DNA from: Macrosoma leucophasiata
Taxonomy: Eukaryota > Arthropoda > Insecta > Lepidoptera > Hedylidae
DNA length: 64,000 bases
Assembly (NCBI GenBank): GCA_036365455.1
Contig: JAWQUS010000008.1
Location: 19,823,501-19,887,500, forward strand
Reading direction: 5' to 3'
The translations under genes were made by a program, and so were the position numbers. The notes beneath the pieces were generated by a model that saw only the letters and a program-made list of their open reading frames with translations, searched no databases and had not been told where the DNA came from. Shown here piece by piece: positions 43,530-55,762 of this stretch; the first letter of the stretch is position 1; every line of letters begins with the position of its first letter.

Positions 43530-44596
43530 AAAGGAGATGTTGCGAGCTCGGCTCTGGTTCGTACACGTTATCAAAAAATGTTTAAATTAAAGAAGAATCC
43601 GAAAAAATACAATTAATTTATTCAAGAATATATTTTAGAGTTACAACCACATATAATTCAAACGATTTTATCATTTTCAACCATGTTCAACATGGCGGCG
43701 ATACAGCCGACGCTTGGGATAGTACCTTTGTATAAAAAACTAAACTCATGCTATCTGTATCTTACTAGTGCATCACTTATTATCAAAAAAACGATGCATC
43801 AAATCGATCAATTTAAAGAAGTTCCGATGAATTTCTTTAAATTGGAAATCTATAAGTGTTAAGTTCTTAGTATTAACACATGAAATCGATTTCAATTGTA
43901 TTTAGAAAATATTACTTTTTTCTCCAAGTACTATATAATAAAAAAAAACAATAAAAAAATGAAAATATCAAAATGACATCCCCGTCATATTCGCCATGTT
44001 GGTTTTGGCAATTCTTACTGCATTTTTGTTTTTTTTTTTAGGTAAGACGCAGAATAAATGTTAGAATTTCTTACATTTCCTGCTTCACCAGATATTACAT
44101 GGATCACCGGTCATTTTTAAATTAACACTGTGCCTCTGTGATCACCAGATTTTGGCAGAATTATTACTAAGTGTAATAGATGCCACACGGGAAAAATAGA
44201 AAATAGAATAGAATAGAACTGCAAATAATGTTTTGTAACTGCAAACAAAGCTAAATAAGTGAAAATATGCAGACTAAAACATTTTTATATTGATTTGCCT
44301 TTTAATGATATTGTGTATTCACTATTGTGTGTATCTTGCCGTTTGTAAAAGAAAGTATGGAACATTCTGTTGATACCTATTTTTATCATTATGTATTTTT
44401 GGACTATTATTTATTTTATTTTGTTTACTTTGACATATTAATCAACGAATCAGTTGTTATCCGCTTTGATTTTATATTTGTAATTTGACCTATCACAAGC
44501 AAATTCTATTATTTCCAAGTGATTAAATGAATTTTTGAGTTTGAGTTTTGTACAATACATGGCCGGAGGTCCATACATTTATGCAACATCTCCTTT
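43530..44596. mobile_element. AAAGGAGATGTT MITE with two nested insertions
   Basis: Second copy of the element at 11,166-11,754. Inserted are about 215 bp ending in AATAG repeats (about 44,005-44,220) and a LINE 3' UTR (44,336-44,545). Confidence 0.65.
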
Positions 44597-44605
44597 CCCA
44601 ATACC

Positions 44606-44762
44606 TCGAAGTTTGGTAATGTGCCCGGATATGTCACCGGTTTGCCACCTGTTACATGGGCCAAAACGTAACCGGCGAATCGTGGGTGTTTGGATGTATG
44701 CTTGAATGCATGCATTTACCTCTGCCTACCTACTCCTTCGGGGATTACAGCGTGAAGTTACG
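44606..44762 (+). repeat. SINE-A, tail half
   Basis: Carries GTTACATGGGCCAAAACGTA and CTTCGGGGATTACAGCGTGA. The tRNA head is missing. Confidence 0.65.
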
Positions 44763-45087
44763 TTTTTAAAAGAAAAAGTTGAGTGAGTATGCATTTTCCA
44801 AGGCTACCAGACAGTGAGACGCAGTAGGTGTCTGATTTCCATGCAATATGTAAACATGCGAAACAAATATATCCAAAAGGCAGTTTTTTCTGCAAATATA
44901 TAATATTCTACATTTATCTTGTTCCATTTTCAATGCCACAAACCAAGGAAGTAGAGGCAGGGATAAATGACAGGTTAGCAGACATGTAAATTAATGCAGT
45001 TGTCTATGCATATCTGTATGGTTACACAAGAAGGCTATTTGTGTAGGTATCTACTGAACTTGATGTGTTTATTATGCCACGATAAAT

Positions 45088-45331
45088 AATTATACAGTTC
45101 ACATTGTTGGTAAGTGAATTCTGTAGCCTATACAAAATTTACCTGTATCTGCCAAAAAGGAGGCGTTGCCATCCCTGAGATCTATAACTTGTTGTGCCTC
45201 TGTGCCGTAAATTACGGGGCCATTCATTACCCCCTGAATGGAACACGACAGTCCAGCGGCAAGTAGATTAGGTAGGTAATGTGGTGGTGCCGAAGCCCTC
45301 AAGCTTCGTCACTGGAGCTCTAACACCAATA
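45088..45331 (-). repeat. Family 1 repeat, diverged
   Basis: Reverse copy with GGGCCATTCATTACCCCCTG and CAAGCTTCGTCACTGGAGCT. Worn in the middle. Confidence 0.55.
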
Positions 45332-45539
45332 AATTACTAGTATTAAGTGGTTGTATTAATCAGTAACAGTTGATGGTATTTTATTGCATAGCTACTGAAA
45401 CTGATTAATACATACATGTCATGTTTATACACATTGAATCTATGTATTAAATTTATATTATTTGATACTGACCCGATGAACTTCTTACCGCCATACACAT
45501 ATATAGGTACATATTTTAAATTCTAATCTATACTTATAA

Positions 45540-46028
45540 TAAATCTGTAGATGTGTAAATTCTGTACATTAAAAATATTGAAAAAAGAAATACCAGGGGA
45601 TGTTATTAGATCGATACCGAACACAAATATGTTATTAGAACATTTTTTGTCTGTCTGTTTGTTCAAGCATTACATAAAAACTATTAGTCCGATAACAATG
45701 AAACTTGGTACGATTATACTTTAACATTTGGCGCACAACACTGGGTTCTTTTTATCCCGGAAAAATGTCTGTTTGTCTGTGTGTTTGTGCACGCTAATTT
45801 CTGAAACGGCTTATTCGATTTGCGGTTTTCACTAATATATTGTGGTAAGTTTCACTTAACATTTAGTGTTTGTTTCATGTGAATCGGTTCAGAAATAAAA
45901 AAATATGTCAATTTAAAGAATCGTATTGAATATTTTTAAGCTATTCTGTATCTTAGTTCTATCTTTTAGGGAGTTTCGTACCTAATAGGTAAAAACGGAC
46001 CCTACGGATAACTAATCCTCCGCGGTCT

Positions 46029-46059
<31 letters not shown>

Positions 46060-46955
46060 ACCAGGCTGTATCTCATAAATAGTGATAGCTAGAAAGCTAA
46101 CATTTTCATAAATTATGTATTTCTGTTACCGCTATAAAAACAAAATTAATTACTAAAACGCTTTTTACTTAACGCATATGTATGTATTCACGGTACATAT
46201 ACCAAAACAACATTTTTTAAAATTTTTGTCTGTCTGTTTGGCGGGGCTAATCTTGGGAACGGCTTGACCGATTTTGACGGAACTTTCACTGGCAGATAGC
46301 TGATGTGATAAGGAGTAACTTAGGCTACTTTTATCTCCATACAACCATGCATACATACATACCTACATACAAATAAACAGAATTTGAGTGTCTCCGATTT
46401 TGACGGGACTTTCACTGGCAGATAGCTGATGTGATGGGTTATTCGTCAACTCGACACGGATGACCGGACACACGTATGTCCAGTTGGTTATACGGGTTAA
46501 GGAGTAACTTGAGCTACTTTTAAACTAGCTGCGCTCACGACTTCGTCCGGGTAGATACTGAACAATCATATTTTTTCTCACGCAGACGAAGTCGCGGGTA
46601 CAGCTAGTTAAAAATAATCAACCACAAACTCCAGGGTTGACATTCTCAAAATCCCGTCTTAATCAGCACCTACGTCTTAAAAAGAACACTCATGCAAAAT
46701 TTGAAACCCCTAGCACTTTTAGTTTCTGCGATTTCGTGCTGAGTGAGAAACCATTTGCTTTTATATAAATACACTAGCTGTTGCCCGCGGCTTCGCCCGC
46801 ATGTATGTCGTTTTATAATCCTGAATTGATTCTTTGCTATAAACCTCAGACCCGAGACCTTTCCAACGAATGCAAAACCGTGGAAATCGGTTCGTCCGTT
46901 CTGGAGTTATAGCGTCAGGAAGGAAAACCCGACTTATTTTTATATAATAGATTTC
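45540..46955. repeat. Helitron-like and minisatellite fragments
   Basis: A GTCTGTCTGTCCGTCC microsatellite at about 46,026-46,060; an AGCTAGT-type element with two 124-bp units (46,165-46,610); a reverse Helitron-like unit (46,772-46,955) starting ACTAGCTGTTGCCCGCGGCT. 45,540-45,900 holds TTTGTCTGTCTG-rich repeat flank. Confidence 0.55.
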
Positions 46956-47248
46956 AATCATTTCATTACCTACATAAAATATTCTGACTAGTTACTCCCT
47001 AAGTTATAATTGAATAAGTCTCGCTTCCCACTTTTAACAGTTTAGATATATATAGGTATACCTAATTATTACAATTATAACCTGAGATTTACAATTTTTG
47101 TGTGTTAAATGTTTAAATTTTAATTGAAGCTAAGTATGTAGGTATTGCTATGCCCAAGAGGGTGTTATGATGATCTGTATACCTAAAACAGGTGTATAAA
47201 TTTCCACCTTCCATCTATGTGGTATGTGATTACATCACTATAGGTAGG

Positions 47249-47795
47249 TACAGTGCTCAACAATTAAGGTAGAGCTCCAGTGACGGAGCTCGAGGGCGTA
47301 CCACACCATTACCTAATATAGTTGCCGCTATATGGTAGTGTTCAGCACTATCGTGTTCCGGTCAGGTGATAACGTACGGCCCTGTAATTTCCGGCACAGA
47401 GGCATAACACCTTAGGCCTCAGGAATTGTAACGTATCTACATCTTAGACCTCTGGTCATTGTGTGGGTGTCTATAGGCTGCAGTCATCACTTAACATCAA
47501 TGTGAACTGCACGCTTGTTTGCCACTTTTATTACATAAAAATAATATATATATTGCACATCGACCCTACGATGGAAACGATCGGCTCGTTTCGACTTCGT
47601 AGAGCGTTATGTCTGCTGCACACTGCATATCTGCCTACCTAATCACTGACAATTCGGTATTGGTCAAAACTTGATCAAAATGGTTGACAAACGTCAAATA
47701 GGTACGGTGCGAAAGAGATAACGCTCTACAGACCCGAAATAAGCCGAAGTCTCCTTCCTAAGCTCGATGTGCAATATTTATTGTTGAGCACTGTA
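47249..47795. mobile_element. TA-flanked MITE with a family 1 repeat inside
   Basis: Ends TACAGTGCTCAACAATTAA and TATTGTTGAGCACTGTA match the MITE at 33,841. A plus family 1 copy (about 47,268-47,540) splits its left arm, so family 1 moved after the MITE. Confidence 0.7.
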
Positions 47796-48129
47796 CCTAC
47801 ATGATTCGCAAAGAAAAACTGATATTTTTTGGAAGAATCATAAACAGTTTCCTTCGAACCCGGTATAGGTCATAGCTAGACACGTCCATTGCAACTCATT
47901 ATACACGACAGAATGCACATTGGATTTACCTACCTAATTATCAGCAGTACACACTATCTGGGCATCTTTCAACAGCGTCCTTTGTACACCGGGCTATATG
48001 TGACATTGTATCTTATACTCATGTGCACAGCTTATCTCATAGACCATGTAATCACAACGTTACATACATGCTACAAGCTTGTACATTTGTGCACAGAAAT
48101 CGAGGCGCGCACAGAATCTCCTCGCATCT

Positions 48130-48486
48130 GAGCTCTCTCTCATTAGGGGTAATCCGCGCAGGCGACCCTAAGCCCCGCCCCTAGGCGTGCCACTTCCGAC
48201 GTCCTCCCCCCTCCCCTCGCTATGTCTCCGACCACCGGACGAAGCACCTCGCTATTATCCCGGCTTCCTGTCCGCGAACGCTCGCCTGCTCCGCCGATAT
48301 ATCGATTTGTTTATTTTTTTCCTCCCGCGCAAACAATACAAATACGACGGTCCTTCCGAGTGTCGTGTCGTGACGTGTCCGGTCCGCTCCCGCCGTCGGT
48401 ACGGGGCCGTCGGGTGTGAAATGGACTGTGACGGTGGCTTGAGCGTTTCCGCGCGATATGGCGGTGGAGGCTTTCATTAAGTGAAG
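48130..48486 (+). promoter_or_regulatory. GC-rich promoter-like region with probable non-coding first exon
   Basis: A sharp island of GC-rich, CpG-rich sequence in an AT-rich surround holds a GC-box (AGCCCCGCCCCTA at 48,171-48,183) and ends at a strong donor (GAAG/GTAAGAGT, GT at 48,487). All frames from ATG codons close before the donor, for example MAVEAFIK then TGA, so the exon looks untranslated with short upstream ORFs. The transcription start is not visible. The nearest downstream coding exon on this strand is at 61,935, so this may be the first exon of that gene across a 13.4-kb intron. Confidence 0.5.
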
Positions 48487-48574
48487 GTAAGAGTAGCCGG
48501 AACACTGCCTAGTTCATCCTTGACGAACTTCGTGTGGATTAGGTTCGATCTATGTGATGAATTGTACTATTTAT

Positions 48575-48680
48575 TTTTCGAAAATAACACATGCGAGTGA
48601 ACTTCAGAAATTAAAAAAAAAACGGAAAGAAAAATTTGTCTTCGGGCAGGAATCGAACCTGTGATCTATGATGAATGGTT
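48575..48680 (-). repeat. Family C SINE fragment
   Basis: TTTTCGAAAATAACACATGC and GGGCAGGAATCGAACCTGTG match the copy at 33,490. Starts 88 bp after the candidate donor at 48,487. Confidence 0.45.
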
Positions 48681-49014
48681 GATAAGATAGTTTACATATT
48701 TTATTTCACAAAAGAAGCTAATGCGAGACATAAGTACGTAGGCGTAAGTCGTAAGGCGTGAGTAGTTGAGTAGTTGAGTAACAGTTATTAATTCCAACTA
48801 AATTGAACTTCTTCGCTTCGAGCACCGATCTGTGAAGTCCTTGTCTTTAAATTGCGCCCGAAGTCAAAATGATCATTAATTTATTTTAAAATCGGTAATT
48901 TAATTAAAATTTATGTATTAATTTAGATCTTCTTATCATTTATTTAATTTGTTTCATAACCCTCAGCTGGCAGTAGAGATGTACCTACAGTTGGAATTAT
49001 TTTTCAATAACGCA

Positions 49015-49130
49015 AGCGTTCATGCGACAGAACGTAGCCGTCGCGATGTGTCTCATTGATGATCCAGGTTTCATCCATGGTCGTAGATTGCTTCTTAAAT
49101 CTACTATCATGACCTTAGAAGTTTTCAAGA
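49015..49130 (-). pseudogene. Possible mariner transposase scrap
   Basis: Minus frame reads SRFKKQSTTMDETWIINETH. TMDETW is the motif around the second catalytic aspartate in mariner transposases, and RFKK normally precedes it at some distance. Very short, with stops around it. Confidence 0.35.
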
Positions 49131-49379
49131 TTTGAAATAGTTGCTCATTCATTTCCTTTTTTTTGTTCGTGCTGCGTTTAAGTTTCTAGGCACTGAATAC
49201 GCCAATCATTGTTTTTGTCAATGTTCCGGCCCAGACCTCCTTGTCCTATTTTTCCTCGTCTCGCCACTCAAGCTCGCAGATTCAAGTTCAGTTTCAGCTA
49301 CCTCATATCATCCTGACTGCTGCGGTCTATCCAAAAGGTTATTGATGGTGATGGATCCACTCAGATGGGGGTAGACCCA

Positions 49380-50560
49380 TAAAAGGCCATCGATCGCACA
49401 ACATCAGTGTTGATGCGGCGTTAACCAACAATAGGCACGCCCGGGTTTGGGATCAGTCTCCCGAGTGCGTGGTGTTAGCGATCTTGTGAGGCACCGCCAG
49501 CACAACCTCATTCCAAAACACAGGCTCTGACTACGCTTGCATCTATCGTGGATCACCTCGATGAATTCGAACTAGAAGTCGTTCAAGTTGGGCGTCACAT
49601 GCGCCATATGCTTAAGCAGGATTTAATCAAAGATATTGCCCACGGCGTCACGCAGTGCTATAAGGCAGTAAGCCGACGGCAGCTCCACTGGCCATCCCTC
49701 CTTCGTTAGCAAAACGAATTTTCCAGATTTCCACTTGTAACAATCGCGTTTTTGAAAAAGCGAGGAAATTCATGATGGAGTCTCGTACACTTTCCTTCAC
49801 GTTCCGTTACGACTCGTCATGGGAACACTTCTTTGTGTGACCGACGGCTGCTTGTTTCCGAGCCTACCACAGTCCGAGTCCTTTGGCTTCAGCCATCTCT
49901 AGCGTCCAGCCATCTATGGCGTGTGGCACTTCAGTCAATTTAAATAATATTAACAGATGTAAAAATTTATATTTTCTTTAAAAATATCAGATAAATCTTT
50001 AAGGCTGATTTGCATCATCTTACTTTAACTTACTTAAAAAAATTGTGAAAGTACAGGTGAAGTAAAAAATGAGTAACACCATTTTCAGATTGTTAAATGA
50101 CGTCATAACTCTAATATAAAGTTTGATTCCACCAAAATATTTGTTAAGTTACTGGTAATGTAAAAAATTACAACCTTGTTTAACAGATTTCTTAATGTTA
50201 GAGAAAGATGTAAAAATTTACAACAATACTTTATTCACTTCAAATTTTTTTCCCATTTAAGTTCATTACATATCTTTTTACTATTACCTGCTTTTTTCAT
50301 ATTATGTCACCACCGTTTAGATGGTAGAGGGAAAGGAGGACTGGACCCTAACAAAAGTCAGCTTAATGTTTTAGAAACGATTGCCTCAATCGAGAAATGT
50401 TTTTTCAAACTCACAATATCTTTCAAAGACATATAGGTAGACATAGAAATGTCGACACGCCCGGGTTTGAGAGCAGTCTCCCGAGTGCGCGGTGTTAGCA
50501 ATCTCGACAGGCACCGCCAGTACAACCTCATCTCAAAACACAACCTATTCAGCAAACCCG
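49380..50560. repeat. Unassigned repeat, two partial copies
   Basis: About 85 bp (GTCTCCCGAGTGCGTGGTGT, GGCACCGCCAGCACAACCTC) occur at 49,435-49,525 and again at 50,455-50,545. 49,525-49,900 is GC-richer unique sequence; 49,935-50,230 is AT-rich with TGTAAAAATTTA motifs at both ends. Confidence 0.4.
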
Positions 50561-51066
50561 CTCGCGAAATAAAGACACTTTACGTGTAGGTGAAGTACCC
50601 TGAAAAAAGACTTATTTTGCATATAAAAAAGACGTACCTACGGACATGGCGAAATTATAAGGGACGGCACCTAATAAAGAGCGCTACCTGTCACCCCTGA
50701 AACCTAAGTTGTTTTTCCTCTGTAAAAGCAATTACGTTATTCGCTAACATAAAAACATATTATTTATTGCTGAATATTATCTGTCTTCATAAATAACCTC
50801 TATTCTCGTTTGCTTCTCCTGTATTCCACGTTCTGCGCATTAAATAATATACAGGTACTTGCTTATTTTTTGTATTCATGTACCGTACTCAATCCATCTA
50901 GATATTTGTTTTCGCCATTGACCTATTATGTACTTTAGTACTAGACAAACCCCCTTGATAGCACGGTGCCATTTTCCAGAAGCCAATTTACCACACTTTT
51001 GCATAGTAACATGAGAGACGACGTGGAAATTTTTCGTTCCATATAGATTGAATAAGCTGCGGGATA

Positions 51067-51433
51067 TAATAAAAATAATAATGGCAACCTATTATACGTC
51101 TCACTGCTGGGCACGAGTCTCTCCCCTTTTTTTGGGGAGAGGCCTGGAGCTTATTCCACCACGCTGATCCAATGCGCATTGGTGGAGGTGGGTGGGTTAG
51201 TGGCCAATCCGCTTTCGGATGTTTTCAAACCGCCCATAAGGACTCCGACAAGGTTTAACAACTGCTATCTATCGATAGCAACTGGGACCGTCGGTTTAAC
51301 GTGCCCTCCGAAGCACGGAAACGCGCATTTAATTTGCCACAAGCGGTCACCTATCACACTACCCGACCGCGCCCGTAGTGCTTAACCGAGTAGATCGCTT
51401 ACGATCTATACCAACCGCCGGGCCATGCGCGCT
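51067..51433 (+). repeat. Family 2 repeat, full copy
   Basis: Starts AATAATAATGGCAACCTATT and ends CCGGGCCATGCGCGC. Well preserved. Confidence 0.7.
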
Positions 51434-51911
51434 TCGGGATTTGCAATCCATAAATAGGATATAGGTGGTGTAAATCTTGAAACACTGACCTTGCATCTAG
51501 CGCAAACAATAAAAAAAATCAACAAACAGGTACATTTCCGAGAGTAATAATTAATTCGGAAGTGATTTATGCGAATATTATACAACCACCGAGTAAGGGA
51601 GCGCTGACTTCAAGTACCTACGCTAGATTTATGCCTCTATGTTAATCCAGGTTGATGCCAGTCGGAATATATTTGCGTATCAAACTAGAATTGCATAATA
51701 AAAGCGGTATTATCTGTTTAAAATATTGTTTTGCGTCGGGAAATTTTCGCCGGTTCTTGAATTCGTCGTTAATATTTAAGGCGTTAAAAGACAAGCTAAG
51801 GCAATAAAGGAGAATAGCGCAAGAAGGCATAAATATACCTATGTAATTACCTTCGGTCTTACTTAGATGAAGCGCGCATTTATCCTCTTCTGGTATAGAT
51901 AGATAAAGTTT

Positions 51912-53165
51912 TAGGTTAGAATCTCACTGCAGAATCATTTCGTTCATCCAGATATGCTGCAAACTTAATTTTTTACGCATATTATAATCTATAGAATATA
52001 ATATATATCCACAAGGTTGCCTGTCAAAATTTGGCCGGCAAGTATTTTTAAACTATATTATTTTATCTTTTTAACAGCTTTTATTTGCAGCCATTTTAAT
52101 TTGGCTCCCGTATATGATGTGTGTGTATCTTCACGCCAGGTCCCTAACGGGGTAGGCAGAGAGTGTAGAGCGCCAGATATCCCGGTCCTAACATACCTCT
52201 CGTGCCTCGTCTACCTTCATCATTCTCTTCATACATGCACGCCGATTCCTAAGACTTTTGACCCCACCATCAGACAGAATCATGTCATGGTAGGTCAGTC
52301 TTGGTCTTCCTAGGCCTCTGCAACCATACACATTCGCATTGTATATCTGTTTAGTCATTCGCTCATTCGACATTCTTTGTATATGCCCGAACCATCGGAG
52401 CATGCCTTTTTTCTTTTTTGCATTGATACTATCATTTTTTTTTATTCTCCGCTTAAAGAACTTGGTCAAAGACCATGACACTCTATACGTTCACATAAAT
52501 AACATTCTTCATTTAAAAAAAAATACTAATATATAATTAATAATATACTATCATTTTCATCATCATTCACACAAAGCCTCTTTCTTACATCTTCGTTACG
52601 AACGCGATCGGTGAGTGATACACCGCAGATCTAGCGCAAAGATCTCATATCGACCGCGTTTAACTTACTATGCTCTTTCCTGCATACCCAGCTCTCGCTT
52701 CCATATAAAAGCGTTGGAGTAAGTACAGCATTATGTACGTCTAGTCGAACCCGCTGGCTCAGATGTTTCGATTCTAGCAGCTTACCCAACGCTCCATTCA
52801 CGCAATTCCCATATATGATAATAATAAGAAAAAGAGTTAGCTAAATTTGATTCATAAATAAAACACTACGTTATGGACGTGAAAAGTTACCGAGGCGGAA
52901 CGAAAATATGTAAGGACGGCCAAGTGCGCAACGGCAGCCGTGGTTTTTCAGAGTCTTAATACATATTGCCGTGAAGTGGACGATATTTTCTTGAAAAATC
53001 AATAAACAATTTATTTCTCCAAAAAAAATATAATAAAGTACTTGCCACCATTTTTGAATCGGCAACCTCGTGGATATATATTCTCTAGATTATAAATATG
53101 CGTAAAAATTAGGTTTGCAGCATATCTGGATGAACGAAATGATTCTACAGTGGTATCCTAACCTA
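51912..53165. mobile_element. Fold-back element of about 1.25 kb
   Basis: The first about 135 bp (TAGGTTAGAATCTCACTGCA onward) are repeated in reverse at the right end (to CTACAGTGGTATCCTAACCT). The centre holds a reverse LINE 3' end (52,126-52,480, frame with MLRWFGHIQRM and [19 protein letters not shown]) and other LINE-like sequence. Confidence 0.65.
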
Positions 53166-53661
53166 TATACCTAGGCAATCGATCTACTCGTGTCAATATG
53201 GATAGGCTATAGTAATTACTTACCATCAATGTGAACTCTATGCTTCATCATCACCTTCGTTACAGCAAAAAATATTTATGAAACGCAGTATAAGCATAAA
53301 AAACACAATGTGAGATGTTTTTGCTTCCTTCGTAGTGAGATTTTCCGTCGGCTTATCGTGTGCCAAGTCGACCCCCAATGATGTCGTTATTAAGGCATTT
53401 TTGGGTATCATAAAACTTATTTTGCGTATACACAAATGAGCATATTATGCTGGAGAGAATGCTTAGCAATTATAATTGAAATCTTTTTTATTGTTGTCCT
53501 AAATTTTGGCCGCGTTTTATTAAGCCATTGTCCGAACAAATGCTAGTAAGTCGCTAATTCAGAATCTCACTAGCAACGAGATACGCCCGTCGGACTTTTT
53601 TTTTATGTCGTTGTATTCTGGCGAGCGAGTTATAAATCTTCTACTGTATAAGTTCCTATAT

Positions 53662-53910
53662 AATAATAATAATAATGGCAACCCATTATACGTCCCACTG
53701 CTGGGCACGAGTCTCCTCCTTTTTGGGGGGAGGCCTGGAGCTTACTCCACCACGCTGCTCCATTGCGGATTGGTGGAGGTGGGTGGGTTAGTGGCCAACC
53801 CGCTGTCGGATGTTTTCAAACCGCCCATAAGGCCTCCGACGAGGTTTAACGACTGCTATCCATCGATAGCAACCGGGACCGACGGCTTAACGTGCCCTCC
53901 GAAGCACGGA
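53662..53910 (+). repeat. Family 2 repeat, truncated
   Basis: Runs to CCTCCGAAGCACGGAAA and stops abruptly, losing the last 100 bp of the family. Confidence 0.65.
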
Positions 53911-55170
53911 AAATATAATAATGTAATGACGTTTGTTAGTGACACTAAAACGCAAGAAGGCATGGATGAATTTAGCATTGGATTTTATTTTTCAAAACCA
54001 AATTTCAATGTACTTATACCATATCCATAAAAATGTCATAGAAATCGCATTGCCCAATAAAAACATACACATCGACAAGATTAAATCGTAAATCGTAAAT
54101 TTTGTAGTAAAATCAAAATTGGTCCAACTTGTAAGTTTGTTTACCTATTCAACAGAATACTAAAAATCGGATCACCCAGTAAAAAAATATGCGATGTCAT
54201 ACATAAATTAAAAATATACACGTCGAATTAATAAGCACCTCCTCTTTTGTTATTTCGCCGGTTTAAAACGACCTGTAGGTAAATTATTTAGGTATAATTT
54301 TAATAATGTCGGCGTTTGGCTCATTCCCTAATCGTTCTCGAAGACAGTCCAAGATCCTATTGGCACGTGTCGATGTCAAGAGTGAGGTGAAGGCCGGCAG
54401 GAGACGAGTCGAGACGCGGCTCAGTCGGCCGGATGACACTTTTTGTCGGATATAATAAGGTAATGTACAGACTTCCTGCGGTAAAGTGGCGCGAGCTACC
54501 GGGCGCCCACTCGTTTAGGGCCAATCTACACTGCCCGGACTATACGGATTAGCAATTGGGATTAGACAACCAGGAAAATTATAAAAATAAAAAGATGTTT
54601 GTTAGTCTCACGGTCTCACTAAAACTCGAGAACGGCTTTTCCGATTTGGCATGTTCTTGTTTTGAAATATTTACCAAAGGCCAAGGAAGGTTTGTAAGGT
54701 GAGACAAATATGAAGAAATTGTAAGGAAAATATTAAAAACAAGCTCGTGTCTCTCAAATCTTTGACACATTATTTAACTGTAGGAGGGACAAAGTTCGCA
54801 GAGTCAGCTAGTCATTATTAATTCAAATAAAATTGAGCGTAATTAATAATACTTAAACAATATGAATAACAAATATCAATATGGACAGTGACGGGAGAGG
54901 TCAAAAGGTTTTCGCTAGCAAATTGAATCTCGGGGCCGCCACAGAAAACGCCTAAGTACCTACTTCTTGGCACACCTCATATTGTGAAGAGGCCCTTCTG
55001 CTATTGCTGCATATTTTTTACCATGATGCTGTGCAGCCAATGTTGGGAATATCGGTCGATACCAAAAACAGGCGATGACTGTTTTTGGTATCGACCGATT
55101 TTTGAGTTACGATAAAATGGATTTGGAGAGCATCCTCTACATACAAACTTGAGAACTCTGCTTATTAGTG
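53911..55170. other. Intron-like stretch without a gene
   Basis: Mostly AT-rich. 54,350-54,560 is a GC-richer patch (GAGTCGAGACGCGGCTCAGT) with no frame. It includes the perfect hairpin at 55,051-55,099 (separate entry). Confidence 0.4.
55051..55099. repeat. Perfect 21-bp hairpin
   Basis: ATCGGTCGATACCAAAAACA and its exact complement (arms 55,051-55,071 and 55,079-55,099) flank a 7-nt loop. No neighbouring repeat family explains it. Confidence 0.85.
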
Positions 55171-55216
55171 TAGAATGATTATATTCTGCGATACCTCAAA
55201 AGTTGCAAGTAACAAT

Positions 55217-55456
55217 ACGAATGTGGATGGTTGCAGAGGCCCAGGAAGATCAAGACTGACCTACCATGACCAAATAGGTCGAGTTCTGTCTGATGGTGGG
55301 GTCAAAAGTCTTAGGAATCGGCGTGCATGTATGAAGAGAATGATGAAGGTAGACGAGGCACGAGAGGTATGTTAGGACTGGGATATCTGGCGCTCTACAT
55401 TCTCTGCCTACCCTGTTAGCGACCTGGCGTGAAGATACACACACACACACACACAC
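55217..55456 (+). mobile_element. LINE 3' end plus CA microsatellite
   Basis: Plus frame codes for [20 protein letters not shown] and [12 protein letters not shown]. An ACACAC run follows the CGTGAAGATACACAC end. Confidence 0.6.
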
Positions 55457-55582
55457 CTCAAAAGTTAATTTCAAATCGTAGAGTTCCAGGAGCGGCGCTA
55501 GATTTACATAATGATATTGGTGTGTAAAATTTAACAAAACAGGAAGTCTAGTCAGAGAATATGTTATAATACTACGTATAGA

Positions 55583-55762
55583 ACGGACACTTCGACGCCC
55601 GATTTCCCCTCATCACCCAACCTCCTCCCCTCTTATGGGCGACGGTTGGTATTTTCTACGTGCTACGCACACAGGTGCACGTGTAAATACACGTCACCGA
55701 TTGATGTCTGTATAATAGAGACTAAATTAAACGTTTGTATGGAATTTTGGCGGAGTGTCCGT
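55583..55762. mobile_element. Possible 180-bp MITE
   Basis: ACGGACACTTCGACGCC and GGCGGAGTGTCCGT form imperfect terminal inverted repeats. No target duplication is clear. Confidence 0.35.

Noticed and set aside
48187..48480. 97-codon ORF in the GC-rich island
   Set aside because: It starts at a non-ATG codon and stops 6 bp before a strong splice donor. It fits an untranslated exon better than a protein.
53605..54030. A 141-codon plus frame
   Set aside because: It translates a family 2 repeat plus flank. Similar frames appear at other family 2 copies (8,131, 51,179), so it is chance.
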